Assembly: GCF_017751145.1 (NCBI RefSeq)
Contig: NZ_CP046640.1
Span: forward strand, 910,137 to 974,136
DNA from: Iocasia fonsfrigidae
Lineage (GTDB): Bacteria > Bacillota > Halanaerobiia > Halanaerobiales > DTU029
Length of the DNA stretch: 64,000 nucleotides
Direction of reading: 5' to 3'
The position numbers and the translations under genes were made by a program. Numbering within the stretch: the first letter of the stretch is position 1; the number at the start of each line of letters is the position of its first letter. Shown here one piece after another: positions 18,458-26,928 of this stretch. The notes beneath the pieces are model-generated. The model had not been told where the DNA came from and did not search any database. It saw only the letters and a program-made list of their open reading frames with translations.

Positions 18458-20257
18458 ATGTTTGAGAGATTTAAAAAGATACATAGAAAATACAAATTAA
18501 GGTATAAGATGATCTTTGTTAACTTACTGATATCTATTTTGCCGATCATATTAATTGCCCTGATATTTTACAATATATTTTTAAATAATATTGAAAAGTA
18601 TGTTTCCAGTTCTGTTGATTTATATTTTAACCAGGTTAACCATAGGTTAGAGGAATATTTAGATACAGTAAATATAATTGCTGATTCTGTTTTCTTTGAT
18701 AAGAAATTGCAGGAGCTAATAACCAGCAAAGATAAGAACTACTGGGATAAATATAATGAAATAGACCTTTTATTTCAATCTTTTTTAAAATTTTATGAAT
18801 CTGTTGAGGATATCTATATAATTGATAATAATCATGATATCTATCATTCTAAATCCATAGTTTTCAGAGATGAGTTTAAGAATTTTATTATTAATATTGA
18901 TTCAGCTAAAATAAATGATGGTAGGCTTTATTTTGCTGATCCGGTTAAGACCAAGGGTGGTGATTCATATTTCATTGCCTATCGAGTAATCAAATCTATG
19001 TTTTTTAAAAATTTCATGGCGAATATAGCAAGAGGAGCAGTTATCTTAGATGCTAAGAAGATAGAAAATATTATTGAGGAAAATAATCTCCCTGAGGGTT
19101 CTCATGTCTTTATTCAAAATAATGCTGGAGAAGTAATTACAGTTACCAGGGATGAGACAGTGGATATTTATCGCAGTTCACAGGCTGATCTTAATTCAAA
19201 TAAGAAATATATTAATGTAAATGGTGTAAGTTATATGCAGAGAACAAGTGAGCTTAATAAGGTAGGCTGGACTATCAAGGCACTGATCAATAGGGATAGG
19301 CTGATTGAAGAGGGGCGGGTTGTACAATATACCATAATTCTAATAGCCTTAATAGTCTTTATTTTTGTGGTGATAACTACTCTTATTTTTAATTATCGTC
19401 TAACATTTCCCTTAAAGAAAATGGCTGATGCCTTTGACCGGGTAGCGATAGGTGATTTTAATTATCAGCTTAAGTTTAAGTATAAAAATGAAATTACTAA
19501 TATAGAAGATAACTTTAATAACATGATCAGAGAGCTGGAGGGTTTGACCAAGAATCTTTTAGAAACACAGGAAAAGGCTCACCTGATAGAGCTGGAAAAA
19601 AAACAATTTCAATTAGATAGCTTACAGGCCCAGATAAATGCCCATTTTCTGTATAATACCTTAAATACGATCAGGGTGATGGCCCTTACTGGTGCTAAAA
19701 AAGAAATGGATAGAATGATCAGTAATCTGGTAGATTATCTGCGCTATATAAGTAAAGTACATGAATTTGTAAGCCTGGAAGAGGAACTTGCACAGCTTAA
19801 TAAATATAAAAATATTGAAAACCTACGTTTTGCCAATAAGTTTAAATTGAAATATAAGATTGAATCAGGTCTAGAGAAACTTAAAATTCTGAAACTTACT
19901 GTTCAGCCTGTTCTGGAGAACTCTATTTTTCACGGTTTGAGACAGATACCAGGAAATGGTGTTATTCAGATATCGGCTTTTCAAAAAGGAAATAAGGTTT
20001 TAATCAGAATTATGGATAATGGTACAGGAATAAAAAAAAGGGAGTTAAAGGAAATCAAACAGAGTATACAAAAACCGGAGATTATAACTGATAATAGTAA
20101 GGGGAGTGATATAGGGATCGGATTGGCCAATATCCATAAAAGAATTCAGTTATATTATGGCAAGGATTTTGGACTGGAAGTAAAGAGCTGGGAAAATATT
20201 GGAACGGTGGTTACAATTTCTTATCCATATAGAAAGGGGAAAAAGGAAGATGTATAA
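18458..20257 (+). CDS. sensor histidine kinase, YesM type
   Basis: Membrane sensor of a two-component system. A first membrane helix (residues about 18-40), a large extracytoplasmic sensor part, a second helix near 290-312, a HAMP linker, the His_kinase domain with His396 in QINAHFLYNT (the usual Pro before His is Ala), and an ATPase domain with ENSIFHGL and NGTGI are seen. The chosen ATG at 18458 follows GGGTGGTG by 7 nt and gives 599 residues; a TTG at 18422 is also in frame. It overlaps the response regulator gene by 8 nt. Its place before a porin and an oligosaccharide importer suggests it senses pectin fragments in the periplasm. Confidence 0.9.
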   Translation: MFERFKKIHRKYKLRYKMIFVNLLISILPIILIALIFYNIFLNNIEKYVSSSVDLYFNQVNHRLEEYLDTVNIIADSVFFDKKLQELITSKDKNYWDKYNEIDLLFQSFLKFYESVEDIYIIDNNHDIYHSKSIVFRDEFKNFIINIDSAKINDGRLYFADPVKTKGGDSYFIAYRVIKSMFFKNFMANIARGAVILDAKKIENIIEENNLPEGSHVFIQNNAGEVITVTRDETVDIYRSSQADLNSNKKYINVNGVSYMQRTSELNKVGWTIKALINRDRLIEEGRVVQYTIILIALIVFIFVVITTLIFNYRLTFPLKKMADAFDRVAIGDFNYQLKFKYKNEITNIEDNFNNMIRELEGLTKNLLETQEKAHLIELEKKQFQLDSLQAQINAHFLYNTLNTIRVMALTGAKKEMDRMISNLVDYLRYISKVHEFVSLEEELAQLNKYKNIENLRFANKFKLKYKIESGLEKLKILKLTVQPVLENSIFHGLRQIPGNGVIQISAFQKGNKVLIRIMDNGTGIKKRELKEIKQSIQKPEIITDNSKGSDIGIGLANIHKRIQLYYGKDFGLEVKSWENIGTVVTISYPYRKGKKEDV

Positions 20258-21710
20258 GGCTTTATTAATTGATGATGAACCCTGGATCTTAAAAGACCTT
20301 GAACTCCTGGTAGATTGGAATAAACTAGGGTTTGAAGTGATTACAAAAATAAGTAATAGTAAGGAGGCTGTTCAGGTAATAAAAAAACAGCTGCCGGACT
20401 TGATTGTTTGTGATATAAAAATGCCGGGATTAAATGGGATTGAATTGATGAAGCTGGTTAAAAGGGATTTCCCCGGTATTTATGTTGTTTTTGTAAGTGC
20501 CTACAGTGAATTTACTTATGCTAAAGAAGCAATCGAATTAGGGGCCTTTGATTATATCTTAAAACCGACAAAGGATAAGGAGTTAAGAACTGTCCTCAAG
20601 AGGGTATCTTCACACCTGGGTAAAGATAATGAGGAAAAGAAGAAATTAGAGAAATATAGGAAGACAGAGTTATTTCTAGAGCTGTTAGAAAACAATCTGG
20701 AAGAGCAGATAATTATAAAGAAATTAAATAATATAGGGTATAATATAGCTTATGATAGGTTTTGTGTTGTAATAGTAAATTGTCTTGCTAATAATTTAAC
20801 TAATGAATACTGGCAGAGTCAGTTAAAGGATTGTTTTTCTTCATATAAATTATTATTTATTCAATTTGGTGAGAAGAAATGGTTGATATTATGTAATTTT
20901 AGCTCAGCTGTTTTAATAGATAGTAGGTGTTTTAATGAAGTTGGTTTGGTTGCAGATAAATTTAAGCTGTCAGTAGGTGTTAGTGACAGTTTTGATAATC
21001 TAGTTGATTTAAAACATTACTATAAAGAGGCAGAACTGATTGCGTATAATTATTTTATTTATAAAAAGGGCGGTATATATAAATATTCATTATATAATAA
21101 TAATTATATAGAGCTGTCAACAAAAATTAAGGGCCTGACTTCTTGTAGCGATTTAAAAAGATTTGTTGGTAAATTACCTGAATTATTACCTGAGGAAAGG
21201 ATTAATCTGGAGGAAATCGCTTATTTATATAACTGTTTGCAGGAAAAAGCCAATGCCCTGTGTAATCTTAGGTTTGAAATAGAACTGTTGGCTCCATTAG
21301 ATATAATATATTCGTTTAATAATCTACAGGAACTATTCGAACAGTTATTAAGTTCTTTAAATGAATATAAGGGTAGTGATAAATCCAGGGTATCACATGA
21401 TATTGTCGAAAAGATTATCAAAGAAATAAAGCAAAAATATAATCAAAACATAAGTTTACAGGATTTAGCTGTAAAACATCATCTTAATTATAATTATTTA
21501 AGCCAATTATTTAAAAAAGAAACAGGACAAACATTCACCAATTATTTAATTGAACTCCGTATAAAAAAGGCAATTAAATTGTTTTCAAAAGACCTATTAT
21601 TTTACCAGATAGCCAGAAAAGTGGGTTATGATGATTATTATCATTTTTGTAAAATATTCAAAAAACATAAGGGTCTAAGTCCAAGTGAATTTAAAAAGAA
21701 ATATATCTAA
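20250..21710 (+). CDS. response regulator with AraC-type DNA-binding domain, YesN type
   Basis: An N-terminal receiver domain (acidic DDEP, phospho-acceptor Asp55 in VCDIKMPG, conserved Lys in LKPTKD) is joined to a long linker and a C-terminal AraC helix-turn-helix pair (YNYLSQLFKKETGQTF, ARKVGYDDYYHFCKIF). It has 486 residues from ATG 20250, which lies inside the last codons of the kinase gene (ATGTATAA overlap), so translation is probably coupled. It likely activates the porin and ABC genes that follow, but the binding site is not established. Confidence 0.92.
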   Translation: MYKALLIDDEPWILKDLELLVDWNKLGFEVITKISNSKEAVQVIKKQLPDLIVCDIKMPGLNGIELMKLVKRDFPGIYVVFVSAYSEFTYAKEAIELGAFDYILKPTKDKELRTVLKRVSSHLGKDNEEKKKLEKYRKTELFLELLENNLEEQIIIKKLNNIGYNIAYDRFCVVIVNCLANNLTNEYWQSQLKDCFSSYKLLFIQFGEKKWLILCNFSSAVLIDSRCFNEVGLVADKFKLSVGVSDSFDNLVDLKHYYKEAELIAYNYFIYKKGGIYKYSLYNNNYIELSTKIKGLTSCSDLKRFVGKLPELLPEERINLEEIAYLYNCLQEKANALCNLRFEIELLAPLDIIYSFNNLQELFEQLLSSLNEYKGSDKSRVSHDIVEKIIKEIKQKYNQNISLQDLAVKHHLNYNYLSQLFKKETGQTFTNYLIELRIKKAIKLFSKDLLFYQIARKVGYDDYYHFCKIFKKHKGLSPSEFKKKYI

Positions 21711-21716
21711 AATACA

Positions 21717-21754
21717 CTATAAAACCACTCTTAACTTAAAGAGTGGTTTTATAG
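21717..21754 (+). terminator. terminator after yesN-like gene
   Basis: Stem CTATAAAACCACTCTT (21717-21732) pairs with AAGAGTGGTTTTATAG (21739-21754), six-base loop. The T tract is within the stem, so strength is uncertain. Confidence 0.65.
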
Positions 21755-22312
21755 TACCCTAATAGCTTCTAATATAAACACAAATATTACTAAGAAAAGT
21801 ACATTTTAACTATCTAAGTAATTATATATAATTTATGTAAAATAGTAAGTAAAAATTTTCGTGGGCACTGGAGACTATATTCAAATGGTAATATTGTAAT
21901 TAAAAAAGGAGAGATAGGTTTTTGTTTGACAAATAATTACATAGTGAAAAAAAGCGACAAAATAATTACCTGTATTTAAGACTGTATTATAGTTAATATG
22001 TCCCAAAGATAGAGCAAAGAGGAGATTTAAAATAGCAACTTTTTTGCATTATGTAATTAAGAATATGTTTGACAGTAAACATAATAATTACAACTGAAAG
22101 GGGTGATTTTTAGAAAGATAAGAAGAGGAGGGTTAAGGCAAAACCTTAAAGGGGGGGGATAATAGTATTGTAGAGGGAATGGTAATTAAGTAAAACCAAA
22201 TAGTCAGATTTTTATGCTAATTAAAACAAACAAGCCTAATTTTAAAATCTGAGAAGTATTATTAGTATTTTAGACTCAATTAACTAAGTTCTAAAAGGGA
22301 GGAAATATCTAA
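21755..22312 (+). promoter_or_regulatory. long leader region before the porin gene
   Basis: No gene is seen in these 558 bases. It holds a 43-bp element also found before the ABC operon (21767-21809), two ATAATTAC boxes around 21935-21970, one next to a TAGTGAAAAA that recurs in inverted form before the ABC operon, a tract of eight G at 22151-22158 behind a small hairpin (TTAAGG/CCTTAA), and the porin RBS GGGAGGAAA. A long 5' untranslated leader or several promoters are likely; I see no known riboswitch. Confidence 0.5.
21767..21809 (+). repeat. 43-bp leader element, copy 1
   Basis: Begins TTCTAATATAAACACAAA and ends AAAGTACATTTTAA. Matches 23404-23446 at 39 of 43 positions by eye. Lies in the leader of the porin gene. 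Confidence 0.6.
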
Positions 22313-23296
22313 ATGAAAAAGATCTTTGTTTTGTTAATTAGTACATTACTGGTTTTTTCCATAACACTAGTCTCGATGGGGGCACCTACTATTAAAGGGG
22401 ATTTTAGGTATGATATGTATGATGATGAAAGTCAAGATGAAAGTAAAGGTAAAGATCAGTCCTATGCGACAGCTGATTTAAGGATTAGTGTTCAAGATAA
22501 GCTTAGTGATTCACTTACTGCCTTTGCCAAATTCAGGGCGCGGCATCAAAAAAATGATGATGATACAGATTTTGATATAAACGAATATTATGTAAACTAT
22601 AAAGAATCCTGGGGTTCTGTAAAAGCCGGTTACTATGAATATAAATTTACCCCAAGCCGTGTTTTATTGAAATCTGGGTATTACCATGTCTGGCCGAAGG
22701 TTGACGTAATGGCTGCCACTACCTTTAATACACCGGTAAATGGTCTGGCCTTTGATCTAATGTTCCAACCCTATGCCCAAGAAGAGATGGATGATGGTGC
22801 TTATGGGTTATCTACTAGTTATAATGCTGATAAATGGGGAATTAAACTGACCTATGCTGATTTGAAAAAAGCAGATGAAGCAGTTGCTGAGTATAATAAG
22901 ATATATAATAAGGGTAGTGCTGATGATGCCGATGTTTTTGCCTTTGATATTTATTATACACCGATTAAAGGGATGAAGTTCTTTGTTGATGCAGTTGATT
23001 ATAGTAGTAATGATGAATCAAATGCTGCTATCGCTGATTCTGTTTTTGATGATAATGGTATTGATGGTTTAGATCCAGTTCTTGGGTTTCAATGGAAGGC
23101 GATTGGTGGTTCTAAATTAGATTTTAGTCTAGAGCGTGCCCTTAACCCGCGTTTTGAAGACACTGACAAAGAGTATGATGGGTCTGCTATTGGGGCTAAG
23201 TATCATCTTAGTAAACAAACTAGCATAGAGTTTGAACACTATGTTATTGGTGATGACCAAACCAAGAATATGCTCCGTCTGCGGTATAAGTTTTAA
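22313..23296 (+). CDS. outer-membrane beta-barrel porin-like protein
   Basis: A 327-residue protein with a signal peptide (residues 1-22) and then alternating polar/hydrophobic strands rich in Tyr, Phe and Asp, ending in Phe (RLRYKF), the usual C-terminal signature for outer-membrane barrel insertion. Acidic loops such as DDESQDESKG separate the strands. There is no long hydrophobic helix after the signal. Between a YesM/YesN pair and an oligosaccharide ABC importer, it probably lets oligogalacturonides cross the outer membrane, the role that KdgM porins play in proteobacteria. Homology to KdgM itself is not claimed. Its presence implies a diderm envelope. Confidence 0.75.
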   Translation: MKKIFVLLISTLLVFSITLVSMGAPTIKGDFRYDMYDDESQDESKGKDQSYATADLRISVQDKLSDSLTAFAKFRARHQKNDDDTDFDINEYYVNYKESWGSVKAGYYEYKFTPSRVLLKSGYYHVWPKVDVMAATTFNTPVNGLAFDLMFQPYAQEEMDDGAYGLSTSYNADKWGIKLTYADLKKADEAVAEYNKIYNKGSADDADVFAFDIYYTPIKGMKFFVDAVDYSSNDESNAAIADSVFDDNGIDGLDPVLGFQWKAIGGSKLDFSLERALNPRFEDTDKEYDGSAIGAKYHLSKQTSIEFEHYVIGDDQTKNMLRLRYKF

Positions 23297-23690
23297 GGAT
23301 TAAGTTAGCAGTTAAGTGGGCGGAATTCCCTTCCGCTGCTTAACTGTTAATTGAGGATATTGGTACTAAAAACTCTTTTTATTTGATTTTGTATTGTTTT
23401 ACTTTCTAATATAAGCACAAAGATTAATAAGGAAAGTACATTTTAATATAACAAACCATAAAATATAATAATCTTATGAACATTATGTTAATTGTTTTTG
23501 ATAATTTATAAAACAAAGAATATTATTGTAGTAACGTAGTAATTATATTTTTCACTAGATAATTACTTAATGAAAAATACATTTCTTTTTTTAAATATCT
23601 TAAGTATTAGAAATTTGAAAAGAGGTGATATTATATTAACTAAAAAGCTATATTTATTTTAGAAAGAAAAAAATACTAAGGGGGAGAAAA
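23297..23690 (+). promoter_or_regulatory. leader region before the oligosaccharide ABC operon
   Basis: No gene is seen. An imperfect hairpin follows the porin gene (about 23306-23350, arms near AGCAGTTAAG and CTTAACTG) without a T tract, so it may attenuate rather than stop transcription. Next come the second copy of the 43-bp element and, near 23550-23580, an imperfect inverted motif TTTTTCACTAG...ATGAAAAA. The end carries AAGGGGGAG before the binding-protein ATG. Confidence 0.45.
23404..23446 (+). repeat. 43-bp leader element, copy 2
   Basis: Second copy of the element at 21767-21809, in the leader of the ABC operon. Four mismatches by eye. Confidence 0.6.
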
Positions 23691-24974
23691 ATGACAAAAA
23701 AGATTTTAGTTAGTTGTTTGGTGTTATTATTAGTTCTTTCATGTACCATTGGTGTTGCTGCTGAGAAGGTTACTTTAAGATTTTCATGGTGGGGTTCACA
23801 GGATAGACATGATCGGACAATGAAAGTTATAGAGTTGTTTGAAGAAAAATATCCTGATATAGATATTCAACCTGAATTTACTGGTTGGAGTGGTTATTGG
23901 GATAGAATTAATACCCAGATGGCTGGAGGAAATCTGCCAGATATAGTACAGCATGTCCGTAAATATATTAGTGGCTATGTTAAGAATGAAAATTTATTAA
24001 ATTTAACTCCTTATTTAAAAGATGGTACATTAGATACCAGTAATATTCCGGATTCTCTTGTTGCTATGGGCAATATTAATGGCAGGCAATATGGGGTGGC
24101 TACTGGAGTAAATGCACCAGCAGTTTATTATGATAAGGGATTATTTAAGAAGGCAGGGATTTCTTATCCAAGTCCAGATCGGACCTGGCAGGATGAGGTA
24201 GCTTTAATTAAAAAGCTACATGATAAATTGGGTATTTTAGGTTCTGCTAATCTAACATCACAGACAGATGTTGGTGGTTTTACTGTCTGGGTAAGGCAAC
24301 ATGGTGGTGCTTTATATAATGAAGATGGAACTGCCTTGGGTTATGATGATGACCAGATATATATTGACTTTATGGAAATGACTTTAGATGTCCTTGATTC
24401 AGGTGCTGTCTGGTCAGCCCCAGAACGGGCTGAAAATGCTGATACAGGGGTTGAACAGGATCCCATTACCAGACAGGAAGCAGCTATGGCGACAATATAT
24501 TGGAGTAATCAGCTTGGTGCTTTAGTTAACTCCTCAGGTAAAATGTTAGGAATTACTACTATGCCTAAACTTGATAATCAGCTAGCAGAGGGGCGATTCT
24601 TGAAACCTGCTATGCTCCTTACTGTTAGTGCTAATACTGAACACCCTAAAGAAGCCATTACCTTCCTTAATTTCTGGTTACATGACATTGAGGCTGGTAA
24701 GATACTGGGTACTGATAGGGGTGTACCTACTGAAAGCAAGGTAAAGGCAGTACTAAAAGAAGATGCAAGTGAAATAGATCAGGCTGTCTTTGATTATATT
24801 GATTTAGCTGCTGCTAATGCTGGAGAAGCTCTGGCAGCTCAACCACCTGCCTATCAGGAAGTAGTTGCAGCATATGAAGATGTTTACTGGAAAGTAATCT
24901 ATAAGCAAATTACTCCTGAGGAGGGAGCCAAAGAATTTAGGGAAAAAGCCAACAGCATTTTGGCTAATCAATAA
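23691..24974 (+). CDS. extracellular solute-binding protein, family 1 (oligosaccharide)
   Basis: Substrate-binding protein of a sugar ABC importer, 427 residues. The signal peptide (1-24) contains a Cys in its core but no lipobox at the cleavage site (GVAAEKV), so a soluble periplasmic protein is expected. The mature start LRFSWWGSQDRHDRT and the later GGNLPDI are typical of family 1 binding proteins for acidic or pectic oligosaccharides. ATG follows AAGGGGGAG. A close relative of equal length lies at 30884-32158. It precedes two permease genes; no ATPase gene is present, so a shared MsmX-like ATPase from elsewhere is probably used. Confidence 0.9.
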   Translation: MTKKILVSCLVLLLVLSCTIGVAAEKVTLRFSWWGSQDRHDRTMKVIELFEEKYPDIDIQPEFTGWSGYWDRINTQMAGGNLPDIVQHVRKYISGYVKNENLLNLTPYLKDGTLDTSNIPDSLVAMGNINGRQYGVATGVNAPAVYYDKGLFKKAGISYPSPDRTWQDEVALIKKLHDKLGILGSANLTSQTDVGGFTVWVRQHGGALYNEDGTALGYDDDQIYIDFMEMTLDVLDSGAVWSAPERAENADTGVEQDPITRQEAAMATIYWSNQLGALVNSSGKMLGITTMPKLDNQLAEGRFLKPAMLLTVSANTEHPKEAITFLNFWLHDIEAGKILGTDRGVPTESKVKAVLKEDASEIDQAVFDYIDLAAANAGEALAAQPPAYQEVVAAYEDVYWKVIYKQITPEEGAKEFREKANSILANQ

Positions 24975-25059
24975 ACAGGTAAAATATAATAATGGGTATA
25001 GGTTAGTGAAGATTATTTTGCTGGCTTATACCCCTATTTCAAAAGGGGAGGGATAAGAC

Positions 25060-26001
25060 TTGAATAATAGATTTGAAGCACTAAAAGATGTGTCACGGAT
25101 AGATCACAGGATTGGAATTAAGAAGATCATAAAAATGAATCTGGAGGGATATGCTTTTATTCTCCCGTGGTTGATAGGTTTCTTAGCTTTCATGTTATAT
25201 CCTTTATTAATGTCTTTATATTATTCATTTACGAAGTATAGTATTGTGGGCAATCCAGAATGGATCGGTTTACAGAATTATCTAACTATATTTTTGACAG
25301 ATGAAAAATTTTGGATGTCCTTAAAGGTTACCTTTTTTTATGTAGTTTTTGCAGTTCCATTAAGATTGGCTGCTGCCCTGGCTCTGGCGATGTTATTTAA
25401 AAAGGCCAGACCATTAACTAATTTTTATAGGGCAGCTTATTATGTCCCTTCAATCTTAGGTGGAAGTGTGGCTATTTCAGTGGTTTGGCGTCAATTATTT
25501 GGTTCTAAGGGGGCTTTTAATGATATTTTACTATCATTAGGTCTTATTAATCAGCGCATCTCCTGGATTGGGACCCCTGATACAGCTATCTGGACTTTGA
25601 TACTATTAGCGGCATGGCAGTTTGGTTCTCCCATGATTGTCTTTTTAGCTGGTCTGAAACAAATTCCGAAGAGTCTCTATGAAGCTGCTAAAATAGACGG
25701 TGCCAGCAAGTGGCAGCAATTTACACGGATAACAATACCGTTGTTAACTCCGGTTATTTTCTTTAATTTACTGATGCAGATGGTCAGGTTATTTTTGATG
25801 TTTACCCAGGCCTTTATTATTACTGATGGTGGTCCTTTAGACAGAACCTTGGTTTATGCACTATATTTGTATAGAAAGGGTATTAGTTTTGGACATTTGG
25901 GATATGGATCAGCTCTGGCCTGGATTATATTGGTAATACTAACTGTAGCTACAATTATTATCTTTAAAACATCAAATAAATGGGTCTATTATGAATCCTA
26001 A
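25060..26001 (+). CDS. sugar ABC transporter permease (MalF/UgpA type)
   Basis: First inner-membrane permease of the oligosaccharide importer, 313 residues. About six hydrophobic segments and the ATPase-contact EAA loop (YEAAKIDGASKWQQFTRITI, about residues 207-226) are seen. The start is TTG at 25060, 7 nt after GGGGAGGG. The partner permease follows closely; the binding protein is upstream. Confidence 0.92.
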   Translation: MNNRFEALKDVSRIDHRIGIKKIIKMNLEGYAFILPWLIGFLAFMLYPLLMSLYYSFTKYSIVGNPEWIGLQNYLTIFLTDEKFWMSLKVTFFYVVFAVPLRLAAALALAMLFKKARPLTNFYRAAYYVPSILGGSVAISVVWRQLFGSKGAFNDILLSLGLINQRISWIGTPDTAIWTLILLAAWQFGSPMIVFLAGLKQIPKSLYEAAKIDGASKWQQFTRITIPLLTPVIFFNLLMQMVRLFLMFTQAFIITDGGPLDRTLVYALYLYRKGISFGHLGYGSALAWIILVILTVATIIIFKTSNKWVYYES

Positions 26002-26028
26002 TAAATGTTGTTTAAAGGGGGGAAAATA

Positions 26029-26877
26029 ATGAGTTTATCATTTACCAAAAAAGAACGGCTTAATAATATTTTATTTCAGGTTTTTGTTGCTCTCTTTTGT
26101 TTTGTAATGATCTATCCCTTACTCTGGATGTTAGCAGGTTCCTTAAAAACTTCGGGAAATGCTTTGACTGCTACACTAATACCAGATGGGTTGAATTTTA
26201 GTAATTATCTACAGGGTTGGAAAGGATTTGGTGGACATAGTTTCTCTATTTTTTTCAGAAATTCTTTTTTTATAGCTGGGATGGCTACATTGGGACAGCT
26301 TTTTACTTCTTCTTTTGCTGCTTTTGGTTTTGCCAGGACCAGGTTTATTGGTCAAAAGGTGTTTTTTGCCGTAATGATTGCTACTGTCCTGTTACCAGCT
26401 CAGGTTTTACGTATTCCGCAGTATATTATGTTTAATAACTGGGGTTGGATGGATTCGTATCTACCAGTCTTACTTCCTCAGATGCTTCCAGTACCATTTT
26501 TCACCTTTTTGATGGTTCAATTTATCCGGGGGATCCCCTCAGAGTTAGATGAGGCTGCCCTGATTGATGGCTGTAACAAGTTCGGCATTTATTTTAGAAT
26601 TATCTTACCAAATTTGAAACCAGTTATGGTTACAGCAGGTATATTCAGGTTTTACTGGACCTGGAATGATTTTATGACACCATTACTCTATCTGCAAACT
26701 GTAACTAAGTATCCTATATCTATAGCCTTACGGATGTTTTCTGATCCTAATGCTATTACTAATTGGGGTGCTATGTTTGGTATGACTGTTTTATCTATTG
26801 TACCAACTTTAGTAATCTTTATTTTCTTCCAGAAATACCTAGTAGAGGGTGTAGCTTCATCTGGATTAAAGGGATAA
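26029..26877 (+). CDS. sugar ABC transporter permease (MalG/UgpE type)
   Basis: Second permease of the importer, 282 residues from ATG 26029 (6 nt after AAAGGGGGGA; an ATG at 26005 precedes that RBS and is unlikely). Six membrane segments and the EAA loop (DEAALIDGCNKFGIYFRIIL) are visible. It pairs with 25060-26001. The secreted pectate lyase gene follows after 51 nt and is probably co-transcribed. Confidence 0.92.
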   Translation: MSLSFTKKERLNNILFQVFVALFCFVMIYPLLWMLAGSLKTSGNALTATLIPDGLNFSNYLQGWKGFGGHSFSIFFRNSFFIAGMATLGQLFTSSFAAFGFARTRFIGQKVFFAVMIATVLLPAQVLRIPQYIMFNNWGWMDSYLPVLLPQMLPVPFFTFLMVQFIRGIPSELDEAALIDGCNKFGIYFRIILPNLKPVMVTAGIFRFYWTWNDFMTPLLYLQTVTKYPISIALRMFSDPNAITNWGAMFGMTVLSIVPTLVIFIFFQKYLVEGVASSGLKG

Positions 26878-26928
26878 ATGCTATAAAATATAATATGTTA
26901 AGAAGAAAACAAAAAAGGAGGGTTTTTT

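Noticed and set aside
21755-22312. Riboswitch in the porin leader
   Set aside because: I could not fit any known aptamer pattern; only short hairpins and repeats were found.
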